DNA of 35,525 nt from Candidatus Bathyarchaeota archaeon (GTDB taxonomy: Archaea > Thermoproteota > Bathyarchaeia > Bathyarchaeales > Bathycorpusculaceae). This document shows, piece after piece, positions 8,531-14,925 of this stretch. Within the stretch, counting starts at the first letter, position 1, and each line of letters begins with the position of its first letter. The notes below the pieces were generated by a model. That model was not told the origin of the DNA. It worked only from the letters and a program-made list of their open reading frames with translations, and did not search any database. The position numbers and the translations under genes are program-made. The stretch spans positions 1 to 35,525 of the forward strand of contig DAOVGI010000035.1 of the NCBI GenBank assembly GCA_030672475.1. The letters are read 5' to 3'.

Positions 8531-8902
8531 TCCCTCTTAAACAGACTAACATTATAAAATAGACGAGTAGTGGAGATATATCCGCATTTCATGTGGACCT
8601 GAAACGCGCAAAGCTTTCATCTCTTTTAGTAAACTTTTACTGAAGAAATGCTAAAAACTCATGAAAACTATCTAACGCGCGGCTGCCAAAAAGGCTGTGC
8701 TTTCCAAGACGTTGTACTTCGTCGCAAAAACGCCCACACGCGCCTTTCAGTACTACTCGATTGAAAGATTTCCACATGTGGATTGTCGATCTTTCATTCT
8801 CAGAATTAACACATAAAAAGGTTCTATAAATCAACTTAACGTTCTATATTTAGAGAAAAGTGAGGTGTTTGCCGAGTTTCACTTTGTCCAACTATGTTTT
8901 TA
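8531..8902. other. Intergenic region with a nested inverted repeat
   Basis: This is about 370 bases between alba and the GIY-YIG gene. It holds the probable promoter of the GIY-YIG gene (8551-8560), several short CGCGC tracts and a compact nested palindrome at 8763-8795. The 65-codon minus ORF in the track (8637-8834) starts with TTG, lacks a ribosome binding site and resembles no family I know. Confidence 0.55.
8763..8795. repeat. Nested inverted repeat
   Basis: GAAAGAT at 8763-8769 and its exact reverse complement ATCTTTC at 8789-8795 enclose a second perfect palindrome, CCACATGTGG (8772-8781). It could be a protein-binding site or an RNA hairpin. It lies 3' of alba, beyond the alba stop at 8903. 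Confidence 0.55.
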
Positions 8903-9190
8903 TCACTCTTTTGTAAGCGTTATTTCCATTGTTGAAACCATTCTTGCTCTGTTTTCACCCTCTCTCGCCGGCATCTCCTCTGTTCCTATCGCGATCTTGC
9001 TTATCTTTAGATCCTTGATGAAGCGTCTTCTAGTTATTTCAGCGGTGTCAACTGCTGTTGAGATCGCTCGTCCTCGTGCTTTCAACGTTATCTCTTTAGC
9101 GTCGGAACCTGACAGACTTGTTATGATCGCTAGAACATAGCTCATCGGTGGTTTGCTTCCAATGAAAACGATTCCAGTTTTATCAGCCAT
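8903..9190 (-). CDS. albA: Alba chromatin/RNA-binding protein
   Basis: A 95-residue protein with the Alba fold signature. VFIGSKPPMSYVLAIIT contains the nucleic-acid-binding Lys, and VDTAEITRRRF and ISKIAIGTEEM match the family core. Alba dimers coat DNA and RNA in many archaea; in Sulfolobus the binding lysine is controlled by acetylation. The ATG at 9190 is preceded by GGAGTGATGG. It has its own TATA box just after the helicase stop, giving a leader of about 75 bases that contains the palindrome GTAACGTTAC. One of the best conserved genes here. Confidence 0.95.
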   Translation of the reverse strand: MADKTGIVFIGSKPPMSYVLAIITSLSGSDAKEITLKARGRAISTAVDTAEITRRRFIKDLKISKIAIGTEEMPAREGENRARMVSTMEITLTKE

Positions 9191-9290
9191 TTTCCATCAC
9201 TCCTTTTTTTCTTGATTGTAGCATGTAACGTTACTGTATTCTTTTCGTCCTTTGACAACAGAACGCTACTGCCCCATAATATGCAAGCTT

Positions 9291-9300
9291 CCTTATAAAT
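9291..9300 (-). promoter_or_regulatory. TATA box of alba
   Basis: Minus-strand ATTTATAAGG, just downstream of the helicase stop codon and about 100 bases upstream of the Alba start. It implies an independent alba transcript with a leader of about 75 bases. Confidence 0.55.
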
Positions 9301-9304
9301 GCAA

Positions 9305-10438
9305 TTAGACAACATAAGACATTGTGGACTCTAATTCCTCTATTGTAGTATTCGTCAAAGCTTTAATCCGGTTTAATTCAGTCATTTCTCCGTAACCTAC
9401 AAGTGTTATCGCTGTTCCATCGCGTCCCATTCTTGCCGTTCGTCCGATTCTATGAAAGTAGATCAGAGCGTCTAATGGAATGTCATAGTTTATTATGTGT
9501 GTTATTCCTTGAATGTCTAGGCCCCTTGCAGCGACATCTGTTGCGACAAGCAACTTGAGCCTTTTTTTTCTGAAAGAGTTGATAACGAAATCTCTTTGTG
9601 GCTGAGTGAAGCCGCCATGCATAGGTCTTGCGTCATATCTCCGACGCCTTAACTTGTGGGCCAGCAAGTCTGTGTATGTGCGTGTTCTGCAGAATATTAT
9701 GGCTCGTTCTATATGGTTTTCGTCCAGTATATTGCATAGAGCTTCGAACTTGTTTTTAGGATTTACTACCATGTAATACTGGTTTATCTGTGTAAGGGCG
9801 ATTTCGTCTTTGCTGACAAGTATTTTTTCAGGGTTCTTCATGAATCTGTTGCACACATTCATTACTGACTGATCTATTGTCGCGGAGAAGAGGCTTGTCT
9901 GCCTATCTGCTGGCACGTTTGATATTATGTATTCCATGTCCTCTATGAATCCCATGTCAAGCATTCTATCAGCCTCGTCGAGAACAACGATCCTCACTGA
10001 TGCCAGATTCAGTGTTTCTCGTTTCAGATGATCTATCAAGCGACCTGGCGTGCCAACAACTATGTGAACGCCACTCTCCAATGCGCATATTTGCTTGCGA
10101 ATAGGTTCTCCACCATAAATCGGTAATATCTTAAAGCCTGCATATTTGCCAAGTCGACTTATATGCTCTGCAACCTGTACAGCGAGTTCACGTGTCGGCT
10201 CCAAAATTAAACCCTGAACACTATTGATTTTCGGGTTCAAGCATTCCAACATCGGAATTCCGAAAGCTGCAGTTTTACCCGTTCCGGTTTGTGCCTGTCC
10301 GATAACATCTTTACCTTCCAGCAATGGTGTTATCGCTTCAGCCTGAATTGGGAAGAGACCACTGAATCCAAGCGCTTCAATGCCTTTCATAACTTCAGGA
10401 CTCAACGGCAAATCTTTGAAGTATTGCATACATTTCAT
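9305..10438 (-). CDS. DEAD-box RNA helicase
   Basis: A 377-residue minimal DEAD-box helicase with both RecA-like domains and almost no extensions. Motifs in order: Q motif FPIQAEAI, motif I AQTGTGKT, Ia PTRELA, Ib TPGRL, II DEAD, III SAT, IV IIFCRT, V ATDVAARGLD and VI HRIGRTAR. Such proteins unwind short RNA duplexes using ATP, in ribosome assembly, mRNA handling or cold adaptation. The start at 10438 follows a GTGA-like site; a second in-frame ATG is three codons later. A TATA-like CTTTTTAAAACC lies about 35 bases upstream. Confidence 0.96.
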   Translation of the reverse strand: MKCMQYFKDLPLSPEVMKGIEALGFSGLFPIQAEAITPLLEGKDVIGQAQTGTGKTAAFGIPMLECLNPKINSVQGLILEPTRELAVQVAEHISRLGKYAGFKILPIYGGEPIRKQICALESGVHIVVGTPGRLIDHLKRETLNLASVRIVVLDEADRMLDMGFIEDMEYIISNVPADRQTSLFSATIDQSVMNVCNRFMKNPEKILVSKDEIALTQINQYYMVVNPKNKFEALCNILDENHIERAIIFCRTRTYTDLLAHKLRRRRYDARPMHGGFTQPQRDFVINSFRKKRLKLLVATDVAARGLDIQGITHIINYDIPLDALIYFHRIGRTARMGRDGTAITLVGYGEMTELNRIKALTNTTIEELESTMSYVV

Positions 10439-10678
10439 TTATCCAGTCACAAAGATTTCGCATGCGGTTTTAAAAAGCCTTCAAAAGCTTCTTTGATTAA
10501 GCATGAGTTAGTGTGACAACTGCATTAAGCAACATTGCTCATATAAAAAGGTTTACCAAGCAATGAGAAGAAATTTTCAGATAAGCTAGTACGTTGTGAG
10601 AACCACAGATGGCATCCTTTATCCTCTGCACACACAAATGAGATAACTATTATTAACGAATTGACACAATCACTCTCT

Positions 10679-10954
10679 ATGCCAAACAAAGTTCATTGTG
10701 CCCATATCCTCGTGAAAACTGAAAAAGAAGCAAACGCAATTCTAGAACGGTTGGAAAGAGGGGAGAAGTTCGCAAACATTGCCACAGAAGCTTCGCTCTG
10801 TCCCTCAGGGAAACGCGGTGGAGATCTCGGAACCTTCGGTAGAGGAAAAATGGTGAATGAATTCGAGAAAGCTGCTTTTACCCTTCAAAAAGGACAGATT
10901 TCACCTGCTGTAAAGACGAAATATGGATACCACATAATAAAAAGGCTTGAATAG
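10679..10954 (+). CDS. Parvulin-type peptidyl-prolyl cis-trans isomerase
   Basis: A 91-residue single-domain parvulin: HCAHILVKTEKEA at the start, LCPSGKRGGDLGTFGRGKMV in the middle and YGYHIIKRLE at the end are the family hallmarks. It should catalyse cis-trans isomerisation of prolyl bonds in the cytoplasm, as there is no signal peptide. The ORF track begins at TTG 10661; the ATG at 10679 fits the family start better. CTATTATTAAC about 25 bases upstream suggests a leaderless mRNA. A second TATA-like CATATAAAAAG near 10541 could instead give a leader of about 110 bases. Confidence 0.93.
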   Translation: MPNKVHCAHILVKTEKEANAILERLERGEKFANIATEASLCPSGKRGGDLGTFGRGKMVNEFEKAAFTLQKGQISPAVKTKYGYHIIKRLE

Positions 10955-11045
10955 ACCTTCTCGTCTAAACAAGGTTACTGAACACTAAATGGCGGTTATG
11001 CAGTATTAATTATGACAAAGTGAACAGAATTCCTTTGAGCAATGG

Positions 11046-11723
11046 TCACTTGTAATCTTTCAATGCGATGATTGTTTCTGGTAAGAGTTTTAGGTTTTCG
11101 CCACAATAAGGACAAACTTTGAATTCGGGTAGTATTGATTTTCCGCAAGTAGGGCACTTATCCGAACGTTTTAGGTTTTTCTCGACGTTTTTGATTTCCC
11201 TTTTTAAGCGGTTTAACTCTGTTTTCATTTTGTCAACGCTTTCTTTTAGTGGTTGTATTTCTTTAACTTCTGTCCTCACGTTGTACATTAAGTCCTTGAC
11301 TTGCGCCAAGAGCATGTTATTCATTCCCACCGTTTCGTTCATAGAGTCCAGTAACTCGCTTTTTTCGTCCAGCATTTGAGCTTCAACAGCGCTTTGCTTT
11401 TTGGCGCCTGAGAGTATCTTGTTCAGGAAAGTTTCAACTGGGTTTTCAAAGGCTATTGCACATGTGATTCCCCATAGAAGAACAGTTGAGACGGCGCTTA
11501 CCCAAAAATAAGTGATTGGCAATACATTCTGCAGTTCCTCACTTTTGAACGGATATAGTTGAAAGAGCTTGATATCGGTGTTAAAAATTGCAGCGCCGGT
11601 TGCGTCGATTAAGTGTATGAGTGCAATGAAAGTTAGAGTGCTGAAGACCCATACGCAAATTGCTTTTCTGGCCAAGTGTATTCCTCTGCTCGAGCCCTGT
11701 GACCAAATATTGTATCTTGACAT
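11046..11723 (-). CDS. Membrane protein with coiled coil and C-terminal zinc ribbon
   Basis: A 225-residue protein I do not recognise as a named family. Two membrane helices lie near residues 22-40 and 70-92. A long heptad-like region follows (about 100-185, rich in Glu, Lys and Leu). Near the C terminus is a zinc ribbon of two CPxC knuckles, CPTCGKSILPEFKVCPYCG. The likely topology places the coil and ribbon in the cytoplasm. The ATG at 11723 has no ribosome binding site but a TATA box 23 bases upstream, so the mRNA is probably leaderless. It is divergent from the first of the winged-helix genes; whether the two are linked is unknown. Confidence 0.8.
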   Translation of the reverse strand: MSRYNIWSQGSSRGIHLARKAICVWVFSTLTFIALIHLIDATGAAIFNTDIKLFQLYPFKSEELQNVLPITYFWVSAVSTVLLWGITCAIAFENPVETFLNKILSGAKKQSAVEAQMLDEKSELLDSMNETVGMNNMLLAQVKDLMYNVRTEVKEIQPLKESVDKMKTELNRLKREIKNVEKNLKRSDKCPTCGKSILPEFKVCPYCGENLKLLPETIIALKDYK

Positions 11724-11736
11724 TTAATATAAATGT
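11720..11736. repeat. 17-bp inverted repeat over a start codon
   Basis: ACATTTA and its exact reverse complement TAAATGT are separated by ATA. The repeat covers the ATG of the zinc-ribbon membrane protein (11721-11723) and its upstream side, so a bound protein could block a leaderless start. Confidence 0.5.
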
Positions 11737-11745
11737 TCCGAACAC

Positions 11746-11755
11746 GATATATATC
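11746..11755 (-). promoter_or_regulatory. TATA box, leaderless promoter of the zinc-ribbon membrane protein
   Basis: GATATATATC is self-complementary and lies 23 bases before the ATG at 11723, the spacing expected for transcription starting at the start codon. Confidence 0.6.
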
Positions 11756-11807
11756 AAAATGCGTAAGTTCTAAAAAGGGTTAAAGCTTCTAATAGTTCGG
11801 GATAACC

Positions 11808-12290
11808 TTGCCAAAAAGAAGTGCCAAAACAAAACAAAAGAAAAGTTTCGCCTTTCGCATAAAAATGGGTGACTATGAAGTCGAATTAAACGGAGAACAT
11901 GAAGAAGTTGTGAAGACAATCAAACAACTACCAAGCCTAATGGTTGACGTCTACAAAGCATTTGAAGGTTCCAAACCAAAAACAACAGCAACACTCACAG
12001 TAAAAACAGCACCTGCAAAAAAAGAAATCGCGGTAGAGAAATATCCTAAAATTCCACACACAAAAAATTGCAGCGAAGCGCTCTTAAGTGTTGTAGCCAC
12101 CGACTGGGGGAAGTGGCGTCCTCACACCGTAAAGGAATTAAAGGAAGCGTTGAAAGCTAATGGGTTACGTTATCCAGGACGCACTCTCGCAGGAGTTCTA
12201 ACAAGTCTCGTCAAGAAAGGAAAAGTCAGACGTTGGAAGACAGATGCTGGCTACGTTTACATTCTAGCCGAAGAAGAGATTTTATCTTAA
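11808..12290 (+). CDS. Two-domain winged-helix protein, paralog 1
   Basis: A 160-residue protein starting at a TTG, with a basic lysine-rich tail (PKRSAKTKQKKSF). A short beta-beta-alpha domain follows (FRIKMGDYEVELNGEHEEVV), then a Lys/Thr-rich linker and a C-terminal winged helix. In the last part, VKELKEALKANG, RTLAGVLTSLVKKGKVRRW and a YVYIL wing are visible. The wing and recognition helix suggest DNA binding. The same layout recurs in the next three genes, so this is one paralog family that I cannot name. A TATA-like TCTAAAAAGG about 30 bases upstream fits a short leader. It heads a three-gene operon. Confidence 0.8.
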   Translation: MPKRSAKTKQKKSFAFRIKMGDYEVELNGEHEEVVKTIKQLPSLMVDVYKAFEGSKPKTTATLTVKTAPAKKEIAVEKYPKIPHTKNCSEALLSVVATDWGKWRPHTVKELKEALKANGLRYPGRTLAGVLTSLVKKGKVRRWKTDAGYVYILAEEEILS

Positions 12291-12305
12291 AAGGTGAAAG
12301 CCTAA

Positions 12306-12779
12306 ATGGGAAAAGTGAAAGCGAAAATAAAGACACCCTTCGGCGAAATAATTATTGAAGGCGAAAACCCACAGGAAATCCTCAAAACACTTAAGAACTT
12401 TCCTGAAGATTTCATGGAAAAAACCTCAGACATCATCTCAACAAAGTTTACCCCAACTATAGCAATCCAGCTGAAAGACGTTGTTGAAGTGACCACTGAA
12501 GGCCCTGTCTTGGTGACCAGTGAAAAACTCACACACTATGAAGCTGTAGGCTTAACCCTGTACGCTTCTGAAGGAAAGAAAAACACGTCAGCCCAGATAA
12601 AAAAACTTCTTGAATCTAGTGGAATAAAAAGCATGGTTCCAGCGAGACTGAACGAGATGACAAAAAGAGGACAGGTTTTCAAGCCAGATCCGAACAGGCC
12701 TGAGTTCAAGCTCACAGTGCAAGGTGAAAGATGGATTGAAGACGATGTTTTAGCTAAGATCAGAGGTAAAGTGAAGTGA
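12306..12779 (+). CDS. Two-domain winged-helix protein, paralog 2
   Basis: A 157-residue protein with the shared N-terminal module (VKAKIKTPFGEIIIEGENPQ followed by an amphipathic helix). The C-terminal winged helix comprises HYEAVGLTLYASEG, SAQIKKLLESSGI, MVPARLNEMTKRGQV and a wing ending FKLTVQGERWI. The AAGGTGA ribosome binding site starts one base after the previous stop, 8 bases before the ATG, so expression is coupled to paralog 1. There is no catalytic motif. DNA binding is inferred from fold-like pattern only. Confidence 0.8.
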   Translation: MGKVKAKIKTPFGEIIIEGENPQEILKTLKNFPEDFMEKTSDIISTKFTPTIAIQLKDVVEVTTEGPVLVTSEKLTHYEAVGLTLYASEGKKNTSAQIKKLLESSGIKSMVPARLNEMTKRGQVFKPDPNRPEFKLTVQGERWIEDDVLAKIRGKVK

Positions 12780-12780
12780 A

Positions 12781-13293
12781 TTGACCTCTGGAGAGAATGA
12801 TATCACAATTCAAGTTACATATAAAAATGTTGAAAAAACGTTTTCCGGTCGTGTCAATGACGTTTGGATAAGCATAAACAAGTTTTTCAGCGAGTTCATT
12901 CCAACCTTCAAAATTTCAAGCAGAATAATATTGACAGTGGATTTGCAGAACCTCATCAAAGACTGTACAAACATAATCGCCTTTACAGAGGAAAGCTCAC
13001 ATCTGCTGATTTCAAGCAATAAACTGACAGACAACGAAAACTTGACATTACAACTTCTAGCCAACTACATAGGCCACAGATTAGGCGTAATGGAAAGCGA
13101 TACTGCATCAAAAGAAGAACTGCAGGCCAGATTGGGAAAAAGCTCAAAAATCACGAGCACTCGCCTAGGTGAGCTTGTCAAGAGAGACATGGTAACCAAA
13201 ACAGCGGATGGGAAATACAAGATTACAACTTTCGGCATTATTCAGACACAAAGAGAGGTTTTTCCAAGGATTAAGGCGAAGATGGATATCTGA
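12781..13293 (+). CDS. Two-domain winged-helix protein, paralog 3
   Basis: A 170-residue protein starting at TTG one base after the stop of paralog 2. The N-terminal module is recognisable but more diverged (ITIQVTYKNVEKTFSGRVND). The C-terminal winged helix has LTLQLLANYIG, SKEELQARLGKSSKI, TSTRLGELVKRDMVTKT and a wing GKYKITTFG. It is the last gene of the tandem operon and ends about 60 bases before the convergent fourth paralog. Role unknown; a DNA-binding subunit or regulator is the best guess. Confidence 0.78.
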   Translation: MTSGENDITIQVTYKNVEKTFSGRVNDVWISINKFFSEFIPTFKISSRIILTVDLQNLIKDCTNIIAFTEESSHLLISSNKLTDNENLTLQLLANYIGHRLGVMESDTASKEELQARLGKSSKITSTRLGELVKRDMVTKTADGKYKITTFGIIQTQREVFPRIKAKMDI

Positions 13294-13351
13294 TCAAGCT
13301 GTTATCCTCGAAAGCAAGTGGCAACGGTCGAAACGTGTAAATTCTCCGGTT

Positions 13352-13750
13352 TTATGGCGGTCTTTTCTGAGCGTATTGATACCTCCGCGGTTTTCCCTCT
13401 CTTGCCAATATTCCATCTTTGACCAAATCGATCAACGCATGGGCTACAGCCGTACGATCATAATGGAACCCCCGCCTTGCCATTTCGCTATGCACTTGAC
13501 CTAGGTTTCTCTGAGTTGCAAACCATTCATCTTCCCAAAGCTTTTGGATTAAGCCTTTGCAAGTTTCAGCTCTTAGTGGCGGCGCAGTTCTTTCAGTTAT
13601 CAGCAATGTTCCTTTCAGTTTTTCCGTTACCGTTGAGAGGATTTTTTCAACCGTTGACTGTAGTTGCTCCTCTTGGCATTCTATTTCGAATTCTATTTCT
13701 CCTATTTTCATCTTCACGCGTATTGGTGGTTTTGCTTCTTTTTCTGTCAA
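13352..13750 (-). CDS. Two-domain winged-helix protein, paralog 4, divergent from nurA
   Basis: A 132-residue protein with the same order of parts: IRVKMKIGEIEFEIECQEEQ plus a helix, then a winged helix with CKGLIQKLWED, LGQVHSEMARRG, RTAVAHALIDLVKDGIL and the wing GKPRRYQYAQ. It starts at a TTG with AGGTGA 4 bases upstream. It faces away from nurA across a 92-base spacer with a symmetric TATA box and a perfect inverted repeat. That is the usual arrangement of a self-regulating repressor, but regulation is inferred from position only. Confidence 0.8.
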   Translation of the reverse strand: MTEKEAKPPIRVKMKIGEIEFEIECQEEQLQSTVEKILSTVTEKLKGTLLITERTAPPLRAETCKGLIQKLWEDEWFATQRNLGQVHSEMARRGFHYDRTAVAHALIDLVKDGILAREGKPRRYQYAQKRPP

Positions 13751-13773
13751 TCTTTCACCTATTGTTTATTGAA

Positions 13774-13796
13774 TTGTGCATCTTGTACATGCACAA
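13774..13796. promoter_or_regulatory. Operator-like perfect inverted repeat (8-7-8)
   Basis: TTGTGCAT, a 7-base spacer and ATGCACAA form a perfect dyad of 23 bases. It sits directly beside the TATA box and covers the predicted transcription start of the divergent winged-helix gene, so a dimer bound here would block that gene and could affect nurA-herA. Confidence 0.6.
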
Positions 13797-13797
13797 C

Positions 13798-13805
13798 ATT
13801 TAAAT
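13798..13805. promoter_or_regulatory. Symmetric TATA box shared by paralog 4 and nurA
   Basis: ATTTAAAT is its own reverse complement. It is 38 bases from the nurA GTG on one side and 48 bases from the winged-helix TTG on the other. Both distances suit short-leader transcripts, so one box may serve both directions. Confidence 0.5.
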
Positions 13806-13842
13806 ATTTCCTTCTTAAACAGTTGATTATTGGTGAATCCTG

Positions 13843-14925
13843 GTGATTGAACAATTAACTATTACAGCTACACCAAAATATAATTTTCCACAACCTACCA
13901 TAGACACATCATTACCCCAACGCCTTTTAGAGCTGAGTATACACTCGTTCAAACAAGTGCAAAACCAGCCAATTCAACTAAATCAACAATTTATTCAACA
14001 AAACAATAACTTCGTACAACATATGCAGACTGTGCAAATCGGATCGCAACCCATAACTTTGAAACGTAAAACGGAACATACAGTAGTTGCAGCTGTCGAC
14101 ACTTCCAGCATGAAAATCGGTGAAACACCCAAAGGAATGCTAATAACAGTTCGAGGAGCATGCGTTTGGAAGCAGAGAAGACAGTACAGGTATTTACGGT
14201 TCGGACCTTTCATTTTTCACGTAACAGACGAAAACAAAAGAGACGTTTACAACGCATTGCGAGGAGGATTTTCCGTTTCTCCATACGAGCATAACAACAA
14301 TAGTTCACCTAGCCTTTTGCAGATGCCAACACGGATAGCAAGTTTCCTCGAAAGATGGCAGCATACTATGCTCTCGAAAACGGTAACTGACGGTCTAATT
14401 CTTTTTGACGGTTCCTTGACTTCAGGAGTTGCTGACACTTCAACGCAACAGATGAAAAAAATCTTGGATGAAGCGAGAAAAAGAGGGAACATAGTCTTGG
14501 CTTTTTCAAAGATGACTAACCTGAGGTCCAATGGATACCTCATAACGGATGTACTCTTAGGACATAAACCGCCCTACCTTCTTCAGATAGCCGGCTTAAA
14601 ACCTAAACCTCCAATTTTATTGTTAGGTGATGTTTATGTAGCCAGGTTTACCAAAGGAAACTATTCCTTCAGACTTGACATCGACAAAGAAGTTCCTATC
14701 ACCTGCCAAATTGAAGCTGTGGAGAAACTCTTGGGAAACGACTTATTTTCACAGAGTTACCCTGAGACTCTTCGTTTAGCTCACATCTTCTGCACCTTTA
14801 CAGCAAACGAAGTTATTGCCATGCAACGTTTCATTGTACACAAATTCGATCTAAAGATCATCAACAGACCAGACATGCACAAACTTCTGTTTGGACCCTT
14901 TGGCAAAGGTGAAAACGCTTCATGA
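13843..14925 (+). CDS. nurA: NurA family 5'-3' nuclease
   Basis: A 360-residue protein. The NurA (RNase H-like) core begins with the metal-binding block VVAAVDTSSMKIG (Asp about 86). It continues with LILFDGSLTSG (Asp about 189), NIVLAFSKMTN and GNYSFRLDI, and ends with a helix segment after PETLRLAHIF. NurA resects DNA ends with the HerA translocase. Before the core is an unusual Gln/Asn-rich stretch (about residues 38-60). The GTG start has GGTGA 6 bases upstream. The stop overlaps the herA start as ATGA, so the two are translationally coupled. Assignment rests on motifs plus the herA neighbour. Confidence 0.85.
   Translation: MIEQLTITATPKYNFPQPTIDTSLPQRLLELSIHSFKQVQNQPIQLNQQFIQQNNNFVQHMQTVQIGSQPITLKRKTEHTVVAAVDTSSMKIGETPKGMLITVRGACVWKQRRQYRYLRFGPFIFHVTDENKRDVYNALRGGFSVSPYEHNNNSSPSLLQMPTRIASFLERWQHTMLSKTVTDGLILFDGSLTSGVADTSTQQMKKILDEARKRGNIVLAFSKMTNLRSNGYLITDVLLGHKPPYLLQIAGLKPKPPILLLGDVYVARFTKGNYSFRLDIDKEVPITCQIEAVEKLLGNDLFSQSYPETLRLAHIFCTFTANEVIAMQRFIVHKFDLKIINRPDMHKLLFGPFGKGENAS

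Noticed and set aside
8637-8834. 65-codon minus-strand ORF in the alba/GIY-YIG spacer
   Set aside because: It starts with TTG without a ribosome binding site, its composition is unlike the neighbours and I recognise no motif.
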